Part shown: piece by piece, positions 36,759-46,082 of the stretch
Numbering within the stretch: position 1 is the stretch's first letter
Layout of the letters: each line of letters opens with the position of its first letter
Source of the DNA: Mycolicibacterium sp. CR10
Lineage (GTDB): Bacteria > Actinomycetota > Actinomycetes > Mycobacteriales > Mycobacteriaceae
Assembly (NCBI RefSeq): GCF_005222675.1
Contig: NZ_STGE01000049.1
Coordinates: forward strand, 62,001-126,000
Length of the DNA: 64,000 nt
Direction: 5' to 3'
Program-made: the position numbers and the translations under genes
The notes under the pieces: generated by a model
What the model saw: the letters and a program-made list of their open reading frames with translations, nothing else
Database searches by the model: none
Told to the model about the DNA's origin: nothing

Positions 36759-37736
36759 TCAGTCGACCCGATCGTGCTGAGTCAACCGGGAAACTTCGTC
36801 GAGGAACCGGGCGACGGTCGCCGGGTCCTCGGGGCGCTGCCAGCCGAACGTCGTTGGCCGCTGGGCCCGGTCGTGCCAGAAGTGTTCACCCCCGGATTCG
36901 GGCCGGGTGGCGACCAACCACACCGCGGTGTCGGCGCCGTCGGCGACGTCGCGCAGCAGCGGTTTGGTGAGACGTCGGAATGTGGGCAAAGCCTCTGCGA
37001 CGCCGGGGGTTTCGACCCACCCCGGGTGGGTGCTCTCGACGCGGATGCCGGTGCCCTCGAGGCGCCGGGCCCATTGCGCGGCGAGCACCACCTGCATCCG
37101 CTTGGTGCGGGCGTAGACCCGAACGCCGTCGTACTCGCCGTGGACCGACTCGAGGTCATCGGCGCTCAACGGAGTGGTGTACATACCGCCCGATGACATG
37201 AAGACCACCGACGCGCCGTGGGCATTCGTCAACAGCGGCAGCAGCTCCTCGGTCATCACCTGCGGGCCGAGCACATGGCACGCCAGCTGCGTCTCGTGTC
37301 CCTGGGCGGTCTCGATGCGTTCCTTGGGCATCACCCCCGCGTTGTGCACCAGGCCGTGCAGCGCATCGATGCGGCCGGACAGGTCGGCGGTCCACGTGCG
37401 CACGGCGTCGAGATCGGAGACGTCACACACCTCTTCGATGATGACCGCGCCCGACACCCTGCCCCGGATCGCGCCGGCGCTGTGCCTGACCTTCTCCTCG
37501 TTGCGCCCCAACAGGTGCACCGTCGCGCCCAGCCGGGCAAAGGACTCCGCCATCGCCTCGCCGATGCCTGCGGTCGCGCCGGTCACGACGACGCGCTTGC
37601 CCGCCATCGCCTTGGCCGGCGGATCGGCGGGCCACCACAGCCGCCGGATCCCGGAACCCAGCTTGGTGTAGCCCAGGACCACCGACCGATCGAGCACGGC
37701 GTCGGCAGCAGTGGTCAGAGTCCTGGAGATCGTCAT
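36759..37736 (-). CDS. Short-chain dehydrogenase (DHRS12-like)
   Basis: The product (325 aa from ATG 37736) has an N-terminal extension before the Rossmann motif VVVTGATAGIGEAMAESFARLG. The SDR core then shows LVHNAGVM, MSSGGMYTTPLS and the catalytic YARTK. The extra segment and C-terminal GGEHFWHDRAQRPTTFGW resemble DHRS12-type SDRs. The substrate is unknown. It lies between the permease and a TetR gene, all on the same strand. Confidence 0.82.
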   Translation of the reverse strand: MTISRTLTTAADAVLDRSVVLGYTKLGSGIRRLWWPADPPAKAMAGKRVVVTGATAGIGEAMAESFARLGATVHLLGRNEEKVRHSAGAIRGRVSGAVIIEEVCDVSDLDAVRTWTADLSGRIDALHGLVHNAGVMPKERIETAQGHETQLACHVLGPQVMTEELLPLLTNAHGASVVFMSSGGMYTTPLSADDLESVHGEYDGVRVYARTKRMQVVLAAQWARRLEGTGIRVESTHPGWVETPGVAEALPTFRRLTKPLLRDVADGADTAVWLVATRPESGGEHFWHDRAQRPTTFGWQRPEDPATVARFLDEVSRLTQHDRVD

Positions 37737-37775
37737 CCACACCGATGTAACCAGGAAGCGGCGATTACAAACGTG

Positions 37776-38384
37776 TCAGTCGAACGGTGCGAGCACATCG
37801 AGCACATCGATCAGTGTGGACCTCGCGTTCGCCCGCGGACCGTCGCCGTCGCCGACCAGCGCGGCCACCACCGCGCCGTCCACCGCGCACACCAGGGCGG
37901 TGAGTAGTTCGGCGCGCACCGATCTGCCGGAACGTTCGACGACCTCGACCACCGCGTCGGTGCGCTGCTGCAGAATTCGCCGCTGGATGTCCCGCAGGCC
38001 GGGTTGGCGCGCGCAGGCGATGTACCGCTCGTACCGCGAGATCAGTTGTTCGGTGACGCGTTCGGGACTCTCGCCGACCAACAGATCCACCAGGACGTCG
38101 GCGATTGATTCCGCCCCGCGCCGCCGGCGCGACAGCGTGGCGACCCGGTCTCGCAACTCCGCCGACTCCCTGGTTCCGACATGCTCGACCGCCTTGGCGA
38201 TGAGGTCTTCGAGGGAGGAGAAGTAGTAGGTCGTCGACGCCAGCGGGAGTCCGGCCCGGCGCGCGACGGCACGGTGCCGGACAGCATCGAAGCCCCCTTC
38301 GCAGAGAAGGTCGGCAGCGGCGCTGACCAGCGCATACCGCCTACGTTCTCCCTTAGGAGTGACTGCTGCCGTCACCTCTAGCAT
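37776..38384 (-). CDS. TetR-family transcriptional regulator (Rv0775-like)
   Basis: The 202-aa regulator has an N-terminal helix-turn-helix DAVRHRAVARRAGLPLASTTYYFSSLEDLI. It sits at the position of Rv0775, divergent from the esterase gene, and could control it or the downstream SDR. ATG 38384 is chosen; GTG 38396 is a slightly longer alternative. Confidence 0.82.
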   Translation of the reverse strand: MLEVTAAVTPKGERRRYALVSAAADLLCEGGFDAVRHRAVARRAGLPLASTTYYFSSLEDLIAKAVEHVGTRESAELRDRVATLSRRRRGAESIADVLVDLLVGESPERVTEQLISRYERYIACARQPGLRDIQRRILQQRTDAVVEVVERSGRSVRAELLTALVCAVDGAVVAALVGDGDGPRANARSTLIDVLDVLAPFD

Positions 38385-38455
38385 CGTGCCAGTCACGGGG
38401 ATGCGGCATCGGGCTTTCGGCTAATCACCAGCCTTTACCCAGGCATCTCGGTGGC

Positions 38456-39310
38456 ATGATGGCGCGCATGTCAGCAGTCAACCGCCGCGCGCTCCTGCAG
38501 ATCGGCCTCCGCACCAGCGTCGCGGCCGCCGGGCTGGCCACTTTAGGCACTTCAGTGGCCGCAGCGGCACCGCCGGCACCGCAGGCACCACCCGTCCCGG
38601 CGCCCACCTCCACGGCCGGTTCCTTCGCGTCGGCCGCCCGCGGCGGCGCCATGACGAACTGGATCATCGCCCGCCCTCCCGGCCAGACGGCACCGCTGCG
38701 GCCGGTCATCCTGCTCCATGGAAAGGACTCCAGCGCGCAGACGGTGATGTCAATGGGCGCCGAACAGTTCCTGGCGGACGCGGTGGCGGCCGGCCTTCCG
38801 CCGTTCGCGCTCGCCGCGGTCGACGGGGGCAACGGCTACTGGCACCGGCGTGCCTCCGGCGACGACTCCGGCGCGATGGTGCTCGACGAGTTCATCCCGC
38901 TGCTGGCCGAGCAGGGCCTCGATACGTCCCGAGTGGGTTTTCTCGGATGGTCGATGGGCGGATACGGCGCCATGCTGCTCGGGTCTCGGCTGGGCGCCGG
39001 CCGCACCGCCGCGATCGTCGCCGTCAGCCCCGCGCTGTGGACGTCGCCGGGGGCGGCAGCGCCCGGGGCGTTCGACGGCGCCGCGGACTACGAAGCCAAC
39101 AGCGTGTGGGGGCTACCCGCCCTTGGATCGATCCCGCTGCGCATCGACTGTGGAAACGACGATCCGTTCTACTCGGCGACGCAGCAGTTCATCGCCCAAC
39201 TCCCCGCGTCGCCGGCCGGCGGTTTCTCCCCCGGCGGGCACGACTCGGCGTTCTGGTCGTCGCAACTGACCGGCGAGCTGAGCTGGATGGCACCGATCCT
39301 GACGGCCTGA
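38456..39310 (+). CDS. Exported alpha/beta-hydrolase esterase (Rv0774c-like)
   Basis: The 284-aa protein has a signal sequence with twin arginines (NRRALLQIGLRTSVAAAGLATL) and an Ala-rich cleavage region, which suggests Tat-type export. The catalytic Ser lies in LGWSMGGYGAM and a His in SPGGHDSAFW; the fold resembles esterase D/antigen 85-like hydrolases. Three close ATGs (38456, 38459, 38468) leave the start uncertain. It converges with purD. Confidence 0.82.
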   Translation: MMARMSAVNRRALLQIGLRTSVAAAGLATLGTSVAAAAPPAPQAPPVPAPTSTAGSFASAARGGAMTNWIIARPPGQTAPLRPVILLHGKDSSAQTVMSMGAEQFLADAVAAGLPPFALAAVDGGNGYWHRRASGDDSGAMVLDEFIPLLAEQGLDTSRVGFLGWSMGGYGAMLLGSRLGAGRTAAIVAVSPALWTSPGAAAPGAFDGAADYEANSVWGLPALGSIPLRIDCGNDDPFYSATQQFIAQLPASPAGGFSPGGHDSAFWSSQLTGELSWMAPILTA

Positions 39311-39322
39311 GCCTGATCGTCC

Positions 39323-40594
<1,272 letters not shown>

Positions 40595-40641
40595 AGATGC
40601 CCACCTTAATGGCATCGGGCACGCACGGGCCCGACAGTCGG

Positions 40642-40669
40642 CCATACACTTTGATCGTGCCGTGTATGG
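40642..40669. promoter_or_regulatory. 8-12-8 inverted repeat, probable operator for the P450 gene
   Basis: CCATACAC (40642-40649) and GTGTATGG (40662-40669) are exact inverted repeats spaced by 12 bp. They overlap a -10-like TATGGT (40665-40670) upstream of the P450 start at 40710. The TetR gene just downstream of the P450 is the natural candidate ligand-sensing repressor. Confidence 0.5.
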
Positions 40670-40709
40670 TCTAGTGAAAGTGCTGTTCGTCACATGGAGG
40701 GGTATCGAC

Positions 40710-41993
40710 ATGACCGCTACGCACAACGAGCTCCCGAGCTGCCCCTTCCTGCCCCCGGGCTCCAACTCCCCCCGAGTCGCTTCGCTCCTGCCCCCGGGGT
40801 ATGACTTCACCGACCCGGACGTCCTGCTCAAGGGCATTCCCGTCACCGAGTTCGCCGAACTGCGCAAGACCGCGCCGGTGTGGTGGAACGCGCAGGACGA
40901 GTCGATCTTCGATGACGGCGGCTACTGGGTGATCAGCAGGCACGCGGACATCAAGGCGATCTCGCGCGACAGCGCGCTGTGGTCCACGAACCGCAAAGGG
41001 GCGGTGATGCGGCTGCCCGATGGCGTCACCGCCGAGCAACTCGACCTGACCAAGGCCCTGCTGATCAACCACGACGCACCCGAGCACACCCGACTGCGCA
41101 AGATCGTGTCGCGGCTGTTCACTCCCCGATCGATCGCGACGCTGGAGCAGAAGCTGGCTGTCGCCGCCCGCGACATCGTGCGCACCGCCGCCGAGAAGGA
41201 CTCCGGCAACTTCGTCGACGACGTCGCGATGAGCCTGCCGCTGCAGGCCATCGCCGATCTCATCGGGGTGCCGGAGGCGGATCGCGAGAAGCTGTTTCAC
41301 TGGACCAACTCGATCATGAACACCGACGACCCCGACTTCGACTCCGATCCGACGACGGCCAATGCGGAGCTGATGGGGTACGCGTACACCATGGCCGAGG
41401 AGCGCCGCCGCTGCCCGGCCGACGACATCGTCACCCGACTCATCCAGGCAGACCTGGACGGCGAGGCCATGGGCGACGTCGAGTTCGCGTTCTTCGTCAT
41501 CCTGCTCGCGGTGGCCGGCAACGAGACCACCCGCAATGCGATGACCCACGGCATGAACGCGTTCTTCGACAACCCCGGGCAGTGGGAGCTGTTCACGCGC
41601 GAGCGTCCCGACACCGCGGTCGAGGAGATCATCCGCTGGGCCACGCCCGTGCATTGTTTCCAGCGCACCGCCCTGCGCGACGTCGAGATCGGCGGCGCGA
41701 CGGTCGCCGAGGGCCAGCGCGTCGGGCTGTTCTACAGTTCCGCGAACTTCGACGAAGACGTCTTCGACCGGCCCTTCGAGTTCGACATCCAGCGAAACCC
41801 CAACCCCCACCTGGCATTCGGTGGCAACGGCGCGCACTTCTGCATCGGCGCCAACCTGGCGCGCATGGAGATCAAGTTGATCTTCAACGAGCTCGCCGAC
41901 CAGGTCCCCGACATCTCCAAGCTGGCCGAGCCGCAGCGGCTGCGGTCGGGCTGGATCAACGGCGTCAAGGATCTGCAGGTCGCCTACCGGTAG
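40710..41993 (+). CDS. Cytochrome P450
   Basis: The 427-aa P450 has the haem motif FGGNGAHFCIGANLARME, the I-helix LLAVAGNETTRNAM and the ERR-triad-like EEIIRW. It resembles the CYP125/CYP124/CYP142 group, several members of which oxidise steroid side chains, but the assignment is tentative. ATG 40710 has a good ribosome site (ggagggg, 40696-40702). Near residues 14-26 the sequence GSNSPRVASLLPP is encoded by a 39-bp in-frame insertion flanked by direct repeats. A TetR gene follows 30 bp downstream. Confidence 0.88.
   Translation: MTATHNELPSCPFLPPGSNSPRVASLLPPGYDFTDPDVLLKGIPVTEFAELRKTAPVWWNAQDESIFDDGGYWVISRHADIKAISRDSALWSTNRKGAVMRLPDGVTAEQLDLTKALLINHDAPEHTRLRKIVSRLFTPRSIATLEQKLAVAARDIVRTAAEKDSGNFVDDVAMSLPLQAIADLIGVPEADREKLFHWTNSIMNTDDPDFDSDPTTANAELMGYAYTMAEERRRCPADDIVTRLIQADLDGEAMGDVEFAFFVILLAVAGNETTRNAMTHGMNAFFDNPGQWELFTRERPDTAVEEIIRWATPVHCFQRTALRDVEIGGATVAEGQRVGLFYSSANFDEDVFDRPFEFDIQRNPNPHLAFGGNGAHFCIGANLARMEIKLIFNELADQVPDISKLAEPQRLRSGWINGVKDLQVAYR
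40747..40798. repeat. 39-bp in-frame insertion flanked by 13-bp direct repeats
   Basis: tcctgcccccggg occurs at 40747-40759 and 40786-40798. The intervening DNA carries cgagtcgcttcgctcctgcc (40773-40792), which overlaps the second repeat copy and recurs in pepC. Removing 39 bp restores a simple LPPGYDF-like junction. Confidence 0.7.
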
Positions 41994-42023
41994 CCGACGC
42001 GCGGGGTGGCCTAAGGTTCCCTC

Positions 42024-42611
42024 GTGCGCACCCATGGTTGGTCAGGAGCCAAGCCTGCCTCGAACGAGGAGGCGATCGCCAGGATCCTCGACGCCGCGGG
42101 CAAGGCGATCGAGGACCACGGAGCCGACTTCAGCATCTCCGATGTAGCGCGCACCGTGGGCGTCACCCGCCAGACCGTGTACCGCTACTTCTCCAGCACC
42201 GAGGCGCTCCTGGTCGCCGGTGCGGTGCACGCCGTGGACGGCTTCCTCGACCGGATGACCGCACACATGGCCGGGGTGCATGAGCCGGCCAAGGCGGTCA
42301 CCGAAGCTGTGGCGACCGCGCTCGAATGGCTGCCGCGGGAGAAGTACATCGGGCTGCTGATGGTGCCCGGCGGCGCGACGCACGTCGAATCTGTCACCTC
42401 CGACATCGCCCTGCGGTTCGGCCGGGACATGGTGGAGCGCCTCGACGTCGATTGGGCGGCAGCAGGTTACGGCCACTCGGATCTCGACGAACTGGCCGAG
42501 CATCTGCTGCGGATCATCCAGTCATTCGTCATCGACCCCGGCCGACCGCCGCGGCGCGGTGACGAGTTACGCGCCTACCTGAGCCGGTGGGTGGGCAGCG
42601 CGCTGTCCTGA
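42024..42611 (+). CDS. TetR-family transcriptional regulator of the P450 pair
   Basis: The 195-aa protein begins MRTHGWSGAKPASNEEAIARIL and has the HTH FSISDVARTVGVTRQTVYRYFSSTEALLV. It starts 30 bp after the P450 stop and is likely cotranscribed with it, which suggests autoregulated control through the inverted repeat at 40642. The C-terminal domain is unassigned. Confidence 0.85.
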   Translation: MRTHGWSGAKPASNEEAIARILDAAGKAIEDHGADFSISDVARTVGVTRQTVYRYFSSTEALLVAGAVHAVDGFLDRMTAHMAGVHEPAKAVTEAVATALEWLPREKYIGLLMVPGGATHVESVTSDIALRFGRDMVERLDVDWAAAGYGHSDLDELAEHLLRIIQSFVIDPGRPPRRGDELRAYLSRWVGSALS

Positions 42612-42620
42612 GCTGGCGCC

Positions 42621-42720
42621 GCCGAGCCTCAGGCAGCGCCGCCGAGCCTCAGGCAGCGCCGCTGAGCCTCAGGCAGCGCCGCCGAGCCTCAGGCAGCGCC
42701 GCCGAGCCTCAGGCAGCGCC
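42621..42720. repeat. Tandem repeat, five 20-bp units
   Basis: The unit gccgagcctcaggcagcgcc is repeated five times without a gap, with one c-to-t change in unit 3. It lies ten bases after the TetR gene and is non-coding. Copy number is likely to vary between strains. The rest of the gap to 42792 holds a small gaaag-tacg-ctttc hairpin at 42721 and no gene. Confidence 0.95.
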
Positions 42721-42792
42721 GAAAGTACGCTTTCTGACGTAGAACCGCCGAAATCCGTCACAAACCGTACGCTCGGCGAGCTAGCGACTGGC

Positions 42793-44019
42793 TCACACCA
42801 CGGTGAGCGGCAACGACTTCCGGTCCTCGAACACCCACGACGCGCCGCCGCTGAACTCGGTCACCGCGACCTCGGACAGCTTCTTGGCTGCGGTGTCGGT
42901 CTCGATCACCCTTACGGTCCAATCCGACTCGGTGCCGGAGACCTCGGCGCGCAGGTGGGGATCGACCGCCTGCACGATCGCCTGCAGCGGCAGGTCCGCG
43001 GCCGGTGAGACCAGGGTGATCCAGGAGTCGTCCTCGTACGCGGGTGAGCGCCGCACGTGCACGAATTCGGGGTCGACATCGGCGTACACGTAGGCGGCCG
43101 GGTTCAGCAGCGGATGCAGTTCGAGTACCCGCAGCGCGCCCTTGATGTCGGTGGACAGCTTCAGCGCCTTGTGAATTCGTTCCGCCGCCACCCCCGCGAT
43201 ACCGATCAGCTGCTTGGTGCGAACCGACTGCGCGAGCGCCACATCATCTTTGGCGCGTGCCTCCACCGCGATCGTGAACGACTTGACCAGCAGATGCATC
43301 TGCAGGCACACCTCGTCCGCGATCCGGACCAGCGCCGAATGCGAGAAGGCGCCGAAGTCGACATCGGCCAGCAGCGGTCCCGAATAGTCCGCCATGCCTT
43401 CGTCGTTCGGATCGATCGTGTCGAGCTCGCATGCGTGCGCATGTGTCGCCGCGACGATGTCCATCGCGGGGATGAATGGCACCTCCGGGTAGGACTCGTC
43501 GATGATCACCGTCCACCGGCAGTGCGGGTGCTGGTCGGACGGCGTCCTCGGCGGCCGGTGGATCGGCCGAACCTGAGCCTTGCGGTTGGTGGCCAGAGCC
43601 GTCGCGTCGAAGGTGGGATCTTCGATGTCGTGACACATGCCTTTGACGTAGTCCTCGCCCATCGGCTCGACGTCGAGCAGCGCGCCGCAGTGATCGAGGT
43701 GGAACTCTCCGTGCCACCTGTCGTGCACCGTGTAACGGAAGTCCATGAACTGCGGCGGGGCACCGATGTCGAGTTGCAGGCCCTTGAAGAGGGTGAAGAT
43801 GTCGATGCCCTCGTACTTGAGCGCCTTCTGCATCCGCTTGGTGTAGAGCGGGCTGGACGCCGCCCACTCCTCGATGGCGATCTGCAGCATCTCGTCGCGA
43901 CCCCAGGCGCTGATGCAATGCGCCATTCCGGACCGGTCGATGAGCTGCCCGATCAACAGCAACTCGGGAACCAGCGTGGCGAGCTCCTCGCGCGACAGCG
44001 CGGCGTACCTACTTCTCAT
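42793..44019 (-). CDS. Conserved protein of unknown function, 408 aa
   Basis: I do not recognise this family with confidence. The sequence is soluble, without signal or membrane segments. Its most distinctive part is a His/Cys-rich middle: RWHGEFHLDHCGALLDVEP, then GMCHDIEDPTFDATA and RPIHRPPR, which could bind metal and faintly recalls the Cys-rich region of ATC-hydrolase-like proteins. It overlaps the CMD-family gene by 11 bp and is the last gene of the five-gene aldehyde dehydrogenase operon, so a catabolic role is likely. Confidence 0.6.
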   Translation of the reverse strand: MRSRYAALSREELATLVPELLLIGQLIDRSGMAHCISAWGRDEMLQIAIEEWAASSPLYTKRMQKALKYEGIDIFTLFKGLQLDIGAPPQFMDFRYTVHDRWHGEFHLDHCGALLDVEPMGEDYVKGMCHDIEDPTFDATALATNRKAQVRPIHRPPRTPSDQHPHCRWTVIIDESYPEVPFIPAMDIVAATHAHACELDTIDPNDEGMADYSGPLLADVDFGAFSHSALVRIADEVCLQMHLLVKSFTIAVEARAKDDVALAQSVRTKQLIGIAGVAAERIHKALKLSTDIKGALRVLELHPLLNPAAYVYADVDPEFVHVRRSPAYEDDSWITLVSPAADLPLQAIVQAVDPHLRAEVSGTESDWTVRVIETDTAAKKLSEVAVTEFSGGASWVFEDRKSLPLTVV

Positions 44020-44449
44020 CGAGCTTGCTTCCCGAGTGCATCTTCAACGCCGCGTTGACGTTCCCCTTTTTATCCTCAGCGGCCCCACGTTCGGCCGCCT
44101 TCTTGCGTTGGCCCGCGACCTTGGTGACCACCCCGTCGAATTTGGACCCCAGCGGAAACCCGAGATAGTGCGTCAGGAAGATCGCCATCTCCTTGAGTTC
44201 GTCGACGGTGAACTCTTCGTTGCTCAGCGCCGCGTTGACCTGAATCTCCGCCAGCTCCGAGATCCCCAGCGCGGTGACGCACGTCAGGGTCATCATCCGC
44301 TTGTCCCGCATCGAGAGCCCGGGCCTGGTCCAGATCGTGCCGAACAGATGGTCAGCTGTCAGGGCGAAGTAGTCGCCGGGCATGTCCGTCATCTCCCACC
44401 CGTAGACCTCGTTCATCTTCTCGAGACCCTTGCGGCGCAACTCGTCCAT
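44009..44449 (-). CDS. Carboxymuconolactone-decarboxylase-family (AhpD-like) protein
   Basis: The 146-aa protein has the CMD core: LSMRDKRMMTLTCVTALGI, then ALSNEEFTVDELKEMAIFLTHYLGFP. It matches Rv0771. In this copy the CxxC of AhpD-type enzymes is not visible, so a decarboxylase or isomerase-like role is more likely than alkylhydroperoxidase. It lies four bases after the HIBADH-like gene. Confidence 0.8.
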   Translation of the reverse strand: MDELRRKGLEKMNEVYGWEMTDMPGDYFALTADHLFGTIWTRPGLSMRDKRMMTLTCVTALGISELAEIQVNAALSNEEFTVDELKEMAIFLTHYLGFPLGSKFDGVVTKVAGQRKKAAERGAAEDKKGNVNAALKMHSGSKLDEK

Positions 44450-44453
44450 GCGG

Positions 44454-45314
44454 CTAGCCCTTCGTCGTCGAAGTCGTGTGCGGCACGCCGAGTCCGGCGG
44501 CCAGGTCGCGCAACGCTATCTCGGCCAGCGGCAGCTCCACGCCCGTCGCCTCGCCGAGCCCGAGTGCCAGCTTCAGGTCCTTTTCGGCCAATCCGCGGGT
44601 GTGGACGAACATGTCGTACACAAAGTGGTCGGGCTGCAATGGTGCGGTGTCGTCGCGGACCATGATCGCGCCGGGCCCGCCACTCTGGGCGTCGCTGTGC
44701 CGCACCACCCGCCCCAGCTTCTGCAGGTCGATACCCGCGGCCTCCGCCAACTTCTGCGCCTCGCAGGCGGCGGCGAACCCGATGAAGGTCAACATGTTGC
44801 GGGCCAGCTTCATCCGGGTTCCCGCTCCCGGCTCGCCGGCACGGACCACCATCGAGGCCCACTTCTTGAACACCGGCTTGACCAGGGCATAGGCCTCTTC
44901 GTCGGCGCCGACCATAACAGCCAGCTCACCTTTGTCGGCTGCTCCGGCGCCACCGCTGACGGGAGCATCGACGATGTGAATCCCTTTGGGGCGCAGCTGC
45001 TCCGCCAGCTCGCCCGCCGTGCCGGGCTCGATCGTGGAGTGAATGGCGATGACGGTGCCGGGGCCGGCGTGCGCGGCGAGTTCGCCGACCACGTCGCGCA
45101 CCTGCGCATCGGTGAGCACGGTGACGCTGATGACGTCGGCTTCAGCAACATCGGCGACGCTGTCCGCCAACGTGGCTCCCAGCTCCGCCAGCGGGGTCAT
45201 CGCCTCGGTTCGAACGTCGAACACGACCAGCCCGCCGGGCCAATCGACGAGCCGCTTGGCCATCGGCAAGCCTTGGTTGCCGAGCCCGATGTAGCCGAGC
45301 TTCAACTCGCTCAT
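44454..45314 (-). CDS. NAD(P)-dependent beta-hydroxyacid dehydrogenase (HIBADH-like)
   Basis: The 286-aa enzyme begins with LGYIGLGNQGLPMAKRLVDW, the 6PGDH/HIBADH Rossmann start, and has HIVDAPVSGGAGAADKGELAV followed by the catalytic Lys region GTRMKLARNMLTF. It matches Rv0770. ATG 45314 overlaps the SDR stop as ATGA. It probably oxidises a beta-hydroxy acid intermediate of the operon's pathway. Confidence 0.86.
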   Translation of the reverse strand: MSELKLGYIGLGNQGLPMAKRLVDWPGGLVVFDVRTEAMTPLAELGATLADSVADVAEADVISVTVLTDAQVRDVVGELAAHAGPGTVIAIHSTIEPGTAGELAEQLRPKGIHIVDAPVSGGAGAADKGELAVMVGADEEAYALVKPVFKKWASMVVRAGEPGAGTRMKLARNMLTFIGFAAACEAQKLAEAAGIDLQKLGRVVRHSDAQSGGPGAIMVRDDTAPLQPDHFVYDMFVHTRGLAEKDLKLALGLGEATGVELPLAEIALRDLAAGLGVPHTTSTTKG

Positions 45315-46072
45315 CGGATGATCTGTCCGCCGTCGACGTTGAAGATCTGCCCGGTCACCCACTTGGCCTGATCCGACAGCAGGAACAGGCACATCCCGGT
45401 CAGGTCGTCTACCTCGCCCATGCGCGACAACGGAATTCCCTTGACGATGTCGGCGACCATCTCCTGCGGGGTGGTGGTCCGGTTGGCCTCGGTGTCGATG
45501 GGCCCGGGTGCGATCGCGTTGACCCGGATGTTCTGGCCGCCGAGCTCGGTGGCCAGCTGCTGGGTCAGGCCGTTGATGCCGACCTTGGCGAGCCCGTAGA
45601 AGTTCGAGTACAACCACGCCGCGGTTGAGGACTGGTTGACGATCGCGCCGCCTCCGCGCTTGGCCATCTTGCGGTACACCGCGCGGGTGCACACCAGCGC
45701 GCCGTCCATGTTCACGCTCATGAACTTCTTGTAGTAGTCCCAGTCGACGGTGATCAGGAAGTCCAGCTTCATCCCACCGAAGATCGCGGCGTTATTGACC
45801 AGGTAGTCGATGCCGCCGAACTCCGAAAGGGTCTGCGCCGCCATTTCTTTGGCTGAATCAGGGTCGGATACGTCGACGCGCACCGCCAGTGCGTTGCCGC
45901 CCTCGCCCTTGATCCCGTCGGCGACCTTCTGCGCGCCCTCGGTGTTGATGTCGGCGACAACCACCGCCGCACCCTCACGGGCGAGCGCCTCGGCGTACGC
46001 CTGGCCGATGCCGCCTCCGGCGCCGGTGACGATGGCGACCTTCTCCTTGAACTGATCTCCGTAGAGCCCCAC
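45311..46072 (-). CDS. Short-chain dehydrogenase/reductase (Rv0769-like)
   Basis: The 253-aa classical SDR has the motif VAIVTGAGGGIGQAYAEALAREG, the NNAAIFGG block and the catalytic YGLAKVG. The C-terminus KWVTGQIFNVDGGQIIR is typical. It follows the aldehyde dehydrogenase gene by 10 bp and overlaps the HIBADH gene by four, in one operon. Confidence 0.9.
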   Translation of the reverse strand: MGLYGDQFKEKVAIVTGAGGGIGQAYAEALAREGAAVVVADINTEGAQKVADGIKGEGGNALAVRVDVSDPDSAKEMAAQTLSEFGGIDYLVNNAAIFGGMKLDFLITVDWDYYKKFMSVNMDGALVCTRAVYRKMAKRGGGAIVNQSSTAAWLYSNFYGLAKVGINGLTQQLATELGGQNIRVNAIAPGPIDTEANRTTTPQEMVADIVKGIPLSRMGEVDDLTGMCLFLLSDQAKWVTGQIFNVDGGQIIR

Positions 46073-46082
46073 TCATGTCTCC

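Noticed and set aside
40671..42035. 454-codon frame antisense to the P450 gene
   Set aside because: No domain, and the sense strand codes a complete P450.
42621..42720. Possible CRISPR array
   Set aside because: The units are contiguous without spacers and no cas genes are present.
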